This document shows positions 23,151-31,316 of a stretch of 64,000 nucleotides of DNA, in pieces. The translations under genes were made by a program, and so were the position numbers. The stretch is from Pseudomonas abietaniphila (lineage in GTDB: Bacteria > Pseudomonadota > Gammaproteobacteria > Pseudomonadales > Pseudomonadaceae): assembly GCF_900100795.1 (NCBI RefSeq), contig NZ_FNCO01000001.1:124001-188000 (forward strand), in the 5' to 3' direction. Positions within the stretch are counted from its first letter, which is position 1. Every line of letters begins with the position of its first letter. The notes beneath the pieces are model-generated. The model was not told the DNA's origin and made no database searches. It saw only the letters and a program-made list of their open reading frames with translations.

Positions 23151-24353
23151 ATGAAACAGCAAATCCTGGTAATTGGCGCTGGATTCGGCGGCGTCTGGAG
23201 TGCCTTGAGCGCCGCGCGTCAGCTTGACCTCAATGACCGTCAGGACGTCGAGATCAGCGTCTTGGCCCCACAGGCCGAATTGCGCATTCGACCCCGCTTT
23301 TATGAACCCGATGTGCATGAGATGAAGGCCGGCCTGCAGGCCTTGTTCGAGGTTGCCGGCATCAGGTTCGTGCAGGGCATGGCAGACAGAATCGAGGTGG
23401 CGGCCAAGACGGTCGAGTACGTCGATGCTCGCGGTGAGCGACAGTCGATGCCCTACGACCGACTGGTGCTGGCGACCGGCAGTCACGTCATGCGGCCGAA
23501 CCTTGAGGGCGTCAGCGAGCACGCGTTCGATGTCGACACCCTCGAGGCGGCGGCTCGACTCGAGGCGCATCTGCATGCGTTGGCTGAGCAGCCGGATTCC
23601 GTCGCACGCAACACCGTCGTGGTGTGCGGCGGTGGTTTCACCGGCATCGAAACCGCAACTGAAATGCCCCAACGCATGCGTGCGCTGCTGGGGGAAGATG
23701 CAAGCGTGCGCGTCATCGTCGTCGAGCGCGGTCCGAAGATCGGGGCGGCGTTTGGCGAAGGCATCAGCCCCTCTATCGTTCAGGCCAGTGAGGCCTTGGG
23801 CCTTGAATGGTACCTGGGCGCCACGGTCGCCGCTGTCGACGCCAACGGAGTCACCCTCGATGACGGGCGCCACATCGAGGCCATGACGGTGATCTGGACA
23901 GTGGGGTTCCGTGCCAGCCCTCTGACCGCTCAGATCCCGGGCGAGCGTGACCCCTTGGGCCGGTTGTACGTGGATCACAACCTCAAAGTGGTCGGGCAGC
24001 CGGATATTTACGCAGCGGGCGATACCGCCTATGCGGCGACCGATGATCTGGGCAACTTCGCCGCCATGTCGTGCCAGCATGCTATCTCGCTGGGGCGCCA
24101 TGCTGGCAATAACGTCGCTGCCGAGTTGATCGGCGCGGCGACCCAACCCTACCGCCAACCCAAATATGTGACATGCCTGGATCTGGGCGAATGGGGTGCG
24201 GTGTACACCGAAGGCTGGGACCGTCAGGTCAAGCTGATCAAGGACGAGGCCAAGCAGCTCAAGCGGCAGATCAATTCCGTATGGATTTACCCACCTGTCG
24301 CCGATCGCACGGCGGCATTGGCCGCGGCGGACCCCTCAATCCCTGTCGCGTAA
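23151..24353 (+). CDS. NDH-2-like FAD/NAD(P)-dependent oxidoreductase, copy B
   Basis: A 400-residue paralogue of the protein at 18362-19561. They share long identical blocks such as VLAPQAELRIRPRFYE, VVCGGGFTGIETATE, TVIWTVGFRASPLTAQ, QPKYVTCLDLGEWGAVYTEG and the PSIPVA terminus. FAD motif VIGAGFGGVWSALSAAR; second motif IYAAGDTAYAATDD. Same likely role, NAD(P)H oxidation coupled to a quinone or other acceptor. ATG at 23151 is chosen because it aligns with the start of copy A. An intrinsic terminator follows. Confidence 0.9.
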   Translation: MKQQILVIGAGFGGVWSALSAARQLDLNDRQDVEISVLAPQAELRIRPRFYEPDVHEMKAGLQALFEVAGIRFVQGMADRIEVAAKTVEYVDARGERQSMPYDRLVLATGSHVMRPNLEGVSEHAFDVDTLEAAARLEAHLHALAEQPDSVARNTVVVCGGGFTGIETATEMPQRMRALLGEDASVRVIVVERGPKIGAAFGEGISPSIVQASEALGLEWYLGATVAAVDANGVTLDDGRHIEAMTVIWTVGFRASPLTAQIPGERDPLGRLYVDHNLKVVGQPDIYAAGDTAYAATDDLGNFAAMSCQHAISLGRHAGNNVAAELIGAATQPYRQPKYVTCLDLGEWGAVYTEGWDRQVKLIKDEAKQLKRQINSVWIYPPVADRTAALAAADPSIPVA

Positions 24354-24373
24354 TCACGGCTTTCAAGTGTTCG

Positions 24374-24405
24374 CCTGTCCCGGTTCGTCCGGGACGGGCT
24401 TTTTT
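24374..24405 (+). terminator. Intrinsic terminator after flavoprotein copy B
   Basis: Ten-base-pair stem CCTGTCCCGG / CCGGGACGGG (one G-T pair), five-base loop, then six T. Confidence 0.88.
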
Positions 24406-24429
24406 CGTGAATGGCAGGGAGACGTGCCG

Positions 24430-25881
24430 TTGGACTTTCCGCAGATCTGCTCGCTGATTGCCGGTTTCGTATTGCTGGCGTTGGACCTGTTGGTGTGGCA
24501 TCTGACGCCCTCGGTTCGCATGCTGCATCGAACGCTGGTGCGCATTTTTCTTTTTCTGCTGTTTTCCTGGCTGATCATCGCAATCGGCGTCAGTCCGTTA
24601 CAGCCGTCGCCGTGGCCTGACAATGTCGCACTGAACATGCTGAGTACGGTACTCGCGGTGCTGTGGTGGTTCTTCGCCGCACGGACGCCGACCGTGGTGT
24701 TAAGCGCGATGTTCTTCAACCGGGGCGAGCACGCCGCGAGACTGTTCCAAGACATCCTCGGCGCGGGCATCTTTCTGGTTGCGATCGTCGCCGCCGCTGG
24801 CTACGTCATGCAATTGCCGGTCAAGGGGTTGTTGGCCACGTCCGGCGGGATGGCGATCGTCGGCGGTCTGGCGTTGCGCAGCACCTTGAGCGATCTGTTC
24901 TCCGGCGTTGTGCTCAACACCACCAAACCGTATCAGGTCGATGATTACGTGAAGATCGACAGTATTGAGGGAAAGGTGGTCGACATCGACTGGCGAGCGA
25001 CTCACCTCATCACCTCCCACGGCAGCATGGCGGTGATTCCGAACTCAATTGTCGCCAACGCCAAAGTGCTCAATTTCAGCCGTCCTGTTGATCTTCACGG
25101 GGTCAACATCACCTTGCAGGTCGCAGCGCATGTGCGCCCCGGCCGGGTGATCGAGGCGCTGGAGCGGGCGCTGCAAGGCACACGGCATCTGCTCGCGTCC
25201 CACCCGCCCAAGGCCTCGGTGAAGGGCGCAGGCCCTGAGTTCATCGAGTACGAGGCGCGAGGCTTCATTGTATCGATAGGCCAGCGAACGGAAGTCTGCA
25301 ATCACTTGTTCGATCTTGCCCATCGACATCTGGAAGCGGCGGGCATAAGCCTGGGCAGCGCACCCCTTGGTCCCGCTGTTCAGGGGGCGCAGTCACAGCG
25401 CTGGAGCCGACAGAGGTTGCTGCTGGAGGACGTGAAGATCTTTCGCTCCTTGAGCGAGGTTCAGCGTGACCAATTGGCTCAGGACATGCGCATGGTCGAG
25501 TGCATTCCCGGTCAGGTGGTGCTCGAGCTGGCCCAGGTGTCCGACTTCTTGATGGTCATCAGCACGGGCGTGATGTCGGCGTCCGTGCATGACGGGGAGC
25601 GACTGCTCGAAGCCGCGCGCATGGGGCCCGGTGAAGTGCTGGGCGAGGAGGGGATTTTGTCAGAGGGTCGATCACGGGCGCAGTTCCGCTGTATCACGGG
25701 GTGTGTGCTGTTCCGCATCGACCAGGTCACGTTGCGTGCTTATCTGGAACAGGGCGATGAATTCAAGGCGGCGCTCAACAAGTTGCAGTTGTTCCGTCAG
25801 GGCGTGCGGCAATCGCTGTTGCTTCAAAAACCCGTGGCGATCAAAAAAGGTGGCTTCCTGCGCTGGCTTAAAAGCGCCTGA
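24430..25881 (+). CDS. Mechanosensitive channel (MscS family) with C-terminal cyclic-nucleotide-binding domain
   Basis: About 483 residues. Four N-terminal membrane helices (about 5-160), the MscS pore and beta domain (GGMAIVGGLALRSTLSDLFSG, then KPYQVDDYVKIDSIEGKVVD and IPNSIVANAKVLNFS), a C-terminal MscS domain, and a cNMP-binding fold from about 345 (VKIFRSLSEVQRDQLAQDMR, GEVLGEEGILSEGRSRAQFR). It should be an inner-membrane channel gated by tension and modulated by a nucleotide or other ligand. TTG at 24430 follows AGGGAGA by seven bases; the open frame reaches GTG 24367, but that start would place the previous gene's terminator inside the coding region. Confidence 0.88.
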   Translation: MDFPQICSLIAGFVLLALDLLVWHLTPSVRMLHRTLVRIFLFLLFSWLIIAIGVSPLQPSPWPDNVALNMLSTVLAVLWWFFAARTPTVVLSAMFFNRGEHAARLFQDILGAGIFLVAIVAAAGYVMQLPVKGLLATSGGMAIVGGLALRSTLSDLFSGVVLNTTKPYQVDDYVKIDSIEGKVVDIDWRATHLITSHGSMAVIPNSIVANAKVLNFSRPVDLHGVNITLQVAAHVRPGRVIEALERALQGTRHLLASHPPKASVKGAGPEFIEYEARGFIVSIGQRTEVCNHLFDLAHRHLEAAGISLGSAPLGPAVQGAQSQRWSRQRLLLEDVKIFRSLSEVQRDQLAQDMRMVECIPGQVVLELAQVSDFLMVISTGVMSASVHDGERLLEAARMGPGEVLGEEGILSEGRSRAQFRCITGCVLFRIDQVTLRAYLEQGDEFKAALNKLQLFRQGVRQSLLLQKPVAIKKGGFLRWLKSA

Positions 25882-26043
25882 CGGGTTCATGATCCCTTCT
25901 GCGCACGATTCCGACCGACGCGTTTTCAATCCCGGGATCCGGGCCTAAACTCGTTAAGCTAAACATTCTCATCTGCAGAGAAACGATCGTGCTGGCGCAG
26001 GAGAGTGGCGTGTGATTGTGCGCGCCCGTGTCCTGTCCCATGG

Positions 26044-26748
26044 ATGTTCAACGAGCAGCGCACACAGATGGCCGAGACTTTTTCCATCGATCAATTGATA
26101 CGGGACCGACGCTCCAAGCGAGGTTATCTCGACAAACCCGTCGCGCCTGAAACCCTCAGGGACATTCTTGAGGTCGCGCGGTTTGCACCAAGTTCCAGCA
26201 ACAGCCAGCCGTGGCGTTGCATCGTGATGACTGGCCGTACGTTGGGACGTGTGACCGAGCGCGCGGTGCAGCGGTATCGTATTGCCCCGGAAAGCCTGAC
26301 CCCTGAATACCCTTTTTTTCCGGCTGAGCTGCATGAGCCCTACGCACAACGCGTCTATTTATTTCGGGATCAGTTGGGCGAAGCGCAGGGGTGTCCTCGC
26401 ACGGAGAAAGCGTTACGGATGCTCAACATCGAGCGCCAATACCGATTCTTCGATGCGCCAGTCGGCCTGATATTCATCATGGATCGCAAGCTCGAGCGCG
26501 CGAATTTCATCTGTTATGGCTGTTTTCTGCAGAACATCATGCTGGCGGCCAAAGCGCGCGGACTGGACACGTGTCCTCAGCAAATATGGTCGCTGCAGCA
26601 TGCGGTCCTGCGCGAGGAACTGGACATCCCGGCGCAGGACATGGTGGTGGCGGGCATGGCATTGGGGTGGGCTGATTCCGAACGGCTGGAAAATCATATC
26701 GAGACGCCACGAAGCCCGCTGAGTGAGATGGCCACGTTCTACGACTGA
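26044..26748 (+). CDS. Nitroreductase-family FMN oxidoreductase
   Basis: About 234 residues of the NfsB/nitroreductase fold: phosphate-binding RRSKRGYLDKPV near the start, ARFAPSSSNSQPWRCIVMTG, and the FMN loop near the end (LDIPAQDMVVAGMALGWAD). Such enzymes reduce nitroaromatics or quinones with NAD(P)H; the natural substrate is unknown. The start is uncertain: ATG 26044 is given, ATG 26068 (MAETFSIDQ) fits the usual family N-terminus equally well, and GTG 26005 is the longest. Confidence 0.88.
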   Translation: MFNEQRTQMAETFSIDQLIRDRRSKRGYLDKPVAPETLRDILEVARFAPSSSNSQPWRCIVMTGRTLGRVTERAVQRYRIAPESLTPEYPFFPAELHEPYAQRVYLFRDQLGEAQGCPRTEKALRMLNIERQYRFFDAPVGLIFIMDRKLERANFICYGCFLQNIMLAAKARGLDTCPQQIWSLQHAVLREELDIPAQDMVVAGMALGWADSERLENHIETPRSPLSEMATFYD

Positions 26749-26963
26749 CCCCGAGCGCTTCGGGTTCGCGATCGTGTTCAGCGGCGCTCGCGTCCACCCT
26801 CACGGGTGATTTACATCCCTCAATGAGGATGAAAAATATATACCCAAGTGTGGTTCCGGGCCCAAGAGGCGGCGGCGCAGACTTTCCCCCTGAGCGATTC
26901 ATCGCTCGCGCGGTAACCCAGCCGCGCGCCTGAATGTCTGAGCCGAGCCTAAGGAGAACCACC

Positions 26964-27947
26964 ATGACAACCTACCTCAATCATCCCGCCCCACGGGCAT
27001 CGTCGTTTCTGCCGGACAGTGGGCAGTCGTCGTCGACGCTGGACGGGCATCAACCCATTGGCGCCGCCGGGTTTGAAGAGCTCGTTCCGTCGCGCTATGC
27101 GCTGCGTGTCGGCGACATCGACGTGATGGTGGTCAGCGACGGTGTTCTGCCGCTGCCGACCGAGACCATGTCCACCAACGTCGACCCGGTCGTGCGCGCC
27201 GCCTGGTTCAAGGACATGTTTCTGGGGCCTGATGCCTTCGACTGGGCACTGAATGTACTGGTCGTGCGCAGCGGCGAGCAGGTCATTCTGGTCGATGCGG
27301 GGCTGGGCGGACAATTCCCCGGATTCCCGCGCGCAGGTCAGTTCCCCAAGCGTTTGAAAGCGGCGGGTATCGAGCTGTCTGCCGTGACTGACGTGATCAT
27401 TACCCATATGCACATGGACCATATTGGCGGGCTGCTGGTCGAGGAGGTGAAAGCCCGGTTGCGTCCGGACATCCGTATCCACGTGGCGGCGAGCGAAGTC
27501 GCGTTCTGGAAAGCGCCTGACTTTTCGCAGACGTCTATGCCTGAGCCTGTCCCTGATGTTTTGCGCACGACTGCCAATCAGTTCATGAATGAATACGGCA
27601 GCAAGGTGCGCACCTTCGAGGACGAATATGAAGTCGCGCCCGGCGTAGTTGCCAAGGTTACAGGGGGCCATACACCAGGGCATTGTGTGGTTTATGTGAA
27701 CTCCTGCGGCGAACGGCTGACATTCGCCGGCGACGCGCTGTTCCCGGTGGCCTTCGAGCACCCCGACTGGCAGAACGGGTTCGAACATGATCCCGAGGAG
27801 TCGGTCCGGGTGCGCGTTCGGTTGCTGCAAGAAGCCGCGGCCAGTGGGGAGCTGTTCGTCGCGACCCACCTGCCGTTTCCGTCGGTGGGTCGAATCGCCG
27901 TCGACGGCGACGCCTTTCGGTGGGTAGCGGGGTTCTGGGATTACTGA
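26964..27947 (+). CDS. Metallo-beta-lactamase-fold hydrolase
   Basis: 327 residues. The metal-binding set is present: HMHMDH (about residue 154), GGHTPGHCV and GDALFPV, with a last histidine in ATHLPFPS. The N-terminal 40 residues, rich in Ser/Pro, are not part of the fold and do not read as a standard signal peptide. The group includes quorum-quenching lactonases and many hydrolases of unknown substrate. ATG at 26964 is placed by AAGGAG at 26951; the longer frame from 26934 has no site. It stands alone. Confidence 0.88.
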   Translation: MTTYLNHPAPRASSFLPDSGQSSSTLDGHQPIGAAGFEELVPSRYALRVGDIDVMVVSDGVLPLPTETMSTNVDPVVRAAWFKDMFLGPDAFDWALNVLVVRSGEQVILVDAGLGGQFPGFPRAGQFPKRLKAAGIELSAVTDVIITHMHMDHIGGLLVEEVKARLRPDIRIHVAASEVAFWKAPDFSQTSMPEPVPDVLRTTANQFMNEYGSKVRTFEDEYEVAPGVVAKVTGGHTPGHCVVYVNSCGERLTFAGDALFPVAFEHPDWQNGFEHDPEESVRVRVRLLQEAAASGELFVATHLPFPSVGRIAVDGDAFRWVAGFWDY

Positions 27948-28092
27948 TGACCTGACTGAGGGTCGAGCAACGCGAAGCCCTTCGTTGCGCTGCAGCGAGG
28001 GGTGTTTTGCTGACCGCAAAGGTGTCGCGAGACGATTGTCGGCGCGCCGTGGATCGGTGAAGAAGTTTGGATGAAGCCTGGAAGACAAATCG

Positions 28093-28587
28093 ATGCAATC
28101 GGAAAATGCCGCTGACTGGAAGCGTTCCAGAGAGCGATTAGCCCCTTGGAGAGTCAAGAAGGCGCAGGTGCTCATGTCTCAACTGATGGTAGAGCGAGGG
28201 ACGGTCGAAAAAGTCGCCAAAGCGTGTGCTCTGTCCAGAAGCCACTTTTCTCGGGCGTTTAAAAATTCTACCGGGCTTTCGCCGCATGACTGGCTCCGGC
28301 GGGAAAAACTGTCGAAAGCCGAACAACTGTTAAAGGACCGACGCCTGACGATTAATCAGATTGCCCTTGAGTGCGGGTTCACGGATCAGTCGTATTTCAC
28401 GCGCTTGTTCAGACGAGTGAAAGGCGTGAGCCCTCGGCGTTGGCAAGTCCAGCATGAAGGCAATGGCGTAACGGCCAAGTGTGATCTGTCATCCGCGGGA
28501 CGTTTTAAGTTTCGCGCTGATGAAACAGTTATTCAGTGTGAAGTTGATGTTTTTAACGTGGGTTGCAAACGTCCACTCTGTAAGTAA
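28093..28587 (+). CDS. Stand-alone AraC/XylS helix-turn-helix protein
   Basis: 164 residues: an AraC DNA-binding domain at about 20-120 (VEKVAKACALSRSHFSRAFK, then INQIALECGFTDQSYFTRLF and GVSPRRWQ) followed by a 45-residue tail without motif and no effector domain. Similar short members act as constitutive or stress-responsive activators (SoxS/MarA-like size), which is only an analogy. The coding sequence is poorer in GC than its neighbours, suggesting acquisition. Confidence 0.85.
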   Translation: MQSENAADWKRSRERLAPWRVKKAQVLMSQLMVERGTVEKVAKACALSRSHFSRAFKNSTGLSPHDWLRREKLSKAEQLLKDRRLTINQIALECGFTDQSYFTRLFRRVKGVSPRRWQVQHEGNGVTAKCDLSSAGRFKFRADETVIQCEVDVFNVGCKRPLCK

Positions 28588-28785
28588 CGCCCCAAGCGGA
28601 CAATTAACCCTGAATAAGTGCCATGAGAGATTTCGCGCTTGACGGCATTATAAGGATTTCCAACTATTGGCACTCTTCATGGACATCGTCACGATGAACC
28701 TTATCGTTCTGTTCACTGCAACGGCGGTTGGCGCACTGTCATGACCAGACAAAACCAAGACGTTTATTCAAACAGGGAATGAACA

Positions 28786-29295
28786 ATGAATACCCTTTCT
28801 GGTGTCACTATCCATCACTCGATCATCCCCTCTAATCGAGACATTGATGCAAGAATCACTGTTCAGCCTGCTTTGACGGCGGCCGAGGTGAGCAGCAGTA
28901 TCCAGCCTCGCGACGCCGTCAAAGTCAATCTCTCTGTTGAGGGGTTGCAGGCCTTTGCGTCCGCGCAGAGCGACAGCAAAAAACCGGCGAATACTGAGGC
29001 CAAGGAAATCGCGAAAATTCGCGAGCACATTAAAGAGTTGCAACAAGCCCTTCAGGAGCAGCAGGCGCAACTGCAGTCAATCCAGTCATCTAAAAACGTG
29101 TCCGACGATGAAAAGACTCAACGTATTGAAGCCATCAACCAACAACTTGCCAGTCTCAACGCTTCACTCGCCAGTGCGACCGCGCAGTTGATGGAAGCGC
29201 TCAAAGGTAAGCCGAAAACTGCGGGCGCGGAGGGTGTTCAGCCTGTGCCGTTTGTGCAACATGGGGCGCCGGCTTCCGGGTCGGACTCTTTCTGA
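28786..29295 (+). CDS. FlxA-like coiled-coil protein
   Basis: 169 residues. The middle (about 70-140) is a heptad-rich coiled coil: EIAKIREHIKELQQALQEQQ, then SSKNVSDDEKTQRIEAINQQ, the pattern of the FlxA-like family. No signal peptide or membrane helix; the tail is Pro/Gly-rich. FlxA in E. coli belongs to the flagellar regulon but its function is unknown, and no flagellar genes are nearby here. Convergent with the ABC exporter. Confidence 0.7.
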   Translation: MNTLSGVTIHHSIIPSNRDIDARITVQPALTAAEVSSSIQPRDAVKVNLSVEGLQAFASAQSDSKKPANTEAKEIAKIREHIKELQQALQEQQAQLQSIQSSKNVSDDEKTQRIEAINQQLASLNASLASATAQLMEALKGKPKTAGAEGVQPVPFVQHGAPASGSDSF

Positions 29296-29354
29296 TCCAG
29301 CGATGCAGGTGTCGGCGGTCGCGTTACTGTTCGTCAATTAATGACGGCGAAGCC

Positions 29355-29378
29355 TGGGCGATCAGCGTTGATCGCCCA
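29355..29378. terminator. Stem-loop between convergent genes
   Basis: Perfect 10-bp stem TGGGCGATCA / TGATCGCCCA with a four-base loop, between the FlxA-like gene and the ABC exporter gene. No T-run on either side, so it is a candidate bidirectional terminator only. Confidence 0.5.
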
Positions 29379-29391
29379 ATGCCTACAACCC

Positions 29392-31251
29392 TCAAGCCTG
29401 CTCGCTCGCCTCGACCACCCCCTGATCCTCACCCAGAAACCCGCCACTCTGGTGCTGCCACAGCCGTGCATAGACGCCGTTTTTCGCGAGCAATTCAGTG
29501 TGCGTGCCTTGCTCGATGATACGGCCGTCATCCATGACGATGAGTCGGTCCATGGCGGCTATCGTGGACAGCCGGTGGGCGATGGCGATCACGGTTTTGC
29601 CTTCCATCATTTCATCCAGGCTTTCCTGAATGGCGACTTCGACTTCTGAGTCCAGCGCGCTGGTCGCCTCGTCCAGCAGCAGGATGGGAGCGTTCTTGAG
29701 CATCACCCGCGCAATCGCGACCCGTTGACGCTGACCGCCCGAAAGCTTGATACCGCGCTCGCCCACCAGGGTGTCGTACCCGGTGTGTCCCTGCTTGTCG
29801 CTGAGCTGGCGGATGAAACCGTCGGCCTGGGCGTTGGCTGCGGCGCTGTGAATCTGAGCGTCGGTCGCGTCGGGTCGGCCGTAGGCGATGTTGTCGCGAA
29901 TGGAGCGGTGGAGCAGGGAGGTGTCCTGAGTGACCATGCCGATGGCGCTGCGCAGGCTGTCCTGGGTGACGTGCGCGATGTTCTGCCCGTCGATGCGGAT
30001 CTCGCCGCTGTCCACGTCGTAGAAGCGCAGCAGCAGGTTGATGAGCGTGGATTTGCCCGCGCCGGAGCGACCGACCAGGCCAATCTTTTCACCCGGCTGG
30101 ATGCTCAGGCTCAACCCGTCGAGCACTTGCCGCTCCCCACCGTAATTGAAGCTCACCTTGTCGAAGGTCACGGCGCCGCCGGAGGTCACCAGTACGCTTG
30201 CGTGCGGCGCATCCTGAACCTTGGGGCCGCGGGTCAGGGTCGCCATGCCATCCTGTACCGTGCCGATGTTTTCGAACAGGGACGTCATTTGCCACATGAT
30301 CCAGTGAGACATGCCGTTGATGCGCAACGCCATCGCGGTAATCGCGGCGACGGCGCCTGCGCCGACTTCGTCTTGATGCCACAACCACAGCGCGTAGCCG
30401 CCGGCTGCCAGAATCAATCCGACCACCAGCGCCTGGTTGACGATCTCGAACTGGCTCACGAGGCGCATCTGCCGGAAGCCGGTCTGCTTGAAGTCTTCCA
30501 TGGCCGCGCGTGCGAAGTGCGCTTCACGTTTGGAATGGGAGAACAATTTGACGGTGGTGATGTTGGTGTAGGCGTCCGAGATCCGTCCGGTCATCGACGA
30601 CCGCGCATTGGCCTGTTCCTGCCCGACTTTCCCCAGGCGCGGCACGAAGTACCACATGGCCAGCCCGAACAATACGATCCAGGCTATGAACGGGAGCATC
30701 AGCTTCAGCGCGAAGCCACCGGCCAGTGCGATGATCGCGATGAAATACACGCCGATTCCGGGCGCGATTTCGATAAGGGTGAACAGCACTTCACGTACGG
30801 ACAGTGCGGTCTGCATCACCTTGGTGGTGACCCGGCCTGAGAATTCATCGGAAAAGAACGACAGACTCTGGCGCAGCATCAGGCGATGGAAGTCCCAGCG
30901 CAGACGCAACGGCAGGTTGATCGCCAAAATCTGGTGCTGGACCATCGTGCGCAACGCCACCAGCCCGATACTGGTCAACAACACAATGCCGATGCCCCAC
31001 AACACGTGACGTTCCTGATCGGTCACCGCGCCGCCGGTCTTCCAGGTCGAGAGCAAGTCCACGACCTGGCCCAGGAAGGAAAACAGCCAGGCTTCGTAGA
31101 TCGACACCCCGGCGCTGAGCAACGCGAGCGCGAGGATATAGCCCCGGGCGCCACGCGTGCAGGCCCACAGGAAACGCGCCAGCCCGTCGGGAGGTGGCGG
31201 GACTTCGTCGGGTGGGAAGGGGTCGAGCCAACGCTCAAATGCACGCAGCAT
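29392..31251 (-). CDS. ABC exporter, fused permease-ATPase half transporter
   Basis: 619 residues: six membrane helices (about 35-320) and a nucleotide-binding domain with Walker A GRSGAGKST, signature LSGGQRQRVAIA, Walker B ILLLDEATSALD and H-loop IAHRLSTIA. This is the MsbA/multidrug exporter type, working as a homodimer in the inner membrane. ATG at 31251 (MLRAFERW) is preferred over 31272. Substrate unknown; it follows the hybrid kinase in the same direction, with about 65 bases between them. Confidence 0.93.
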   Translation of the reverse strand: MLRAFERWLDPFPPDEVPPPPDGLARFLWACTRGARGYILALALLSAGVSIYEAWLFSFLGQVVDLLSTWKTGGAVTDQERHVLWGIGIVLLTSIGLVALRTMVQHQILAINLPLRLRWDFHRLMLRQSLSFFSDEFSGRVTTKVMQTALSVREVLFTLIEIAPGIGVYFIAIIALAGGFALKLMLPFIAWIVLFGLAMWYFVPRLGKVGQEQANARSSMTGRISDAYTNITTVKLFSHSKREAHFARAAMEDFKQTGFRQMRLVSQFEIVNQALVVGLILAAGGYALWLWHQDEVGAGAVAAITAMALRINGMSHWIMWQMTSLFENIGTVQDGMATLTRGPKVQDAPHASVLVTSGGAVTFDKVSFNYGGERQVLDGLSLSIQPGEKIGLVGRSGAGKSTLINLLLRFYDVDSGEIRIDGQNIAHVTQDSLRSAIGMVTQDTSLLHRSIRDNIAYGRPDATDAQIHSAAANAQADGFIRQLSDKQGHTGYDTLVGERGIKLSGGQRQRVAIARVMLKNAPILLLDEATSALDSEVEVAIQESLDEMMEGKTVIAIAHRLSTIAAMDRLIVMDDGRIIEQGTHTELLAKNGVYARLWQHQSGGFLGEDQGVVEASEQA

Positions 31252-31316
31252 GGTGGTCTCCGAAAGGATCAAATGAAGAAGAGTTTGCCATCGAACGGCG
31301 GCCAGGGCTAAGGCGG

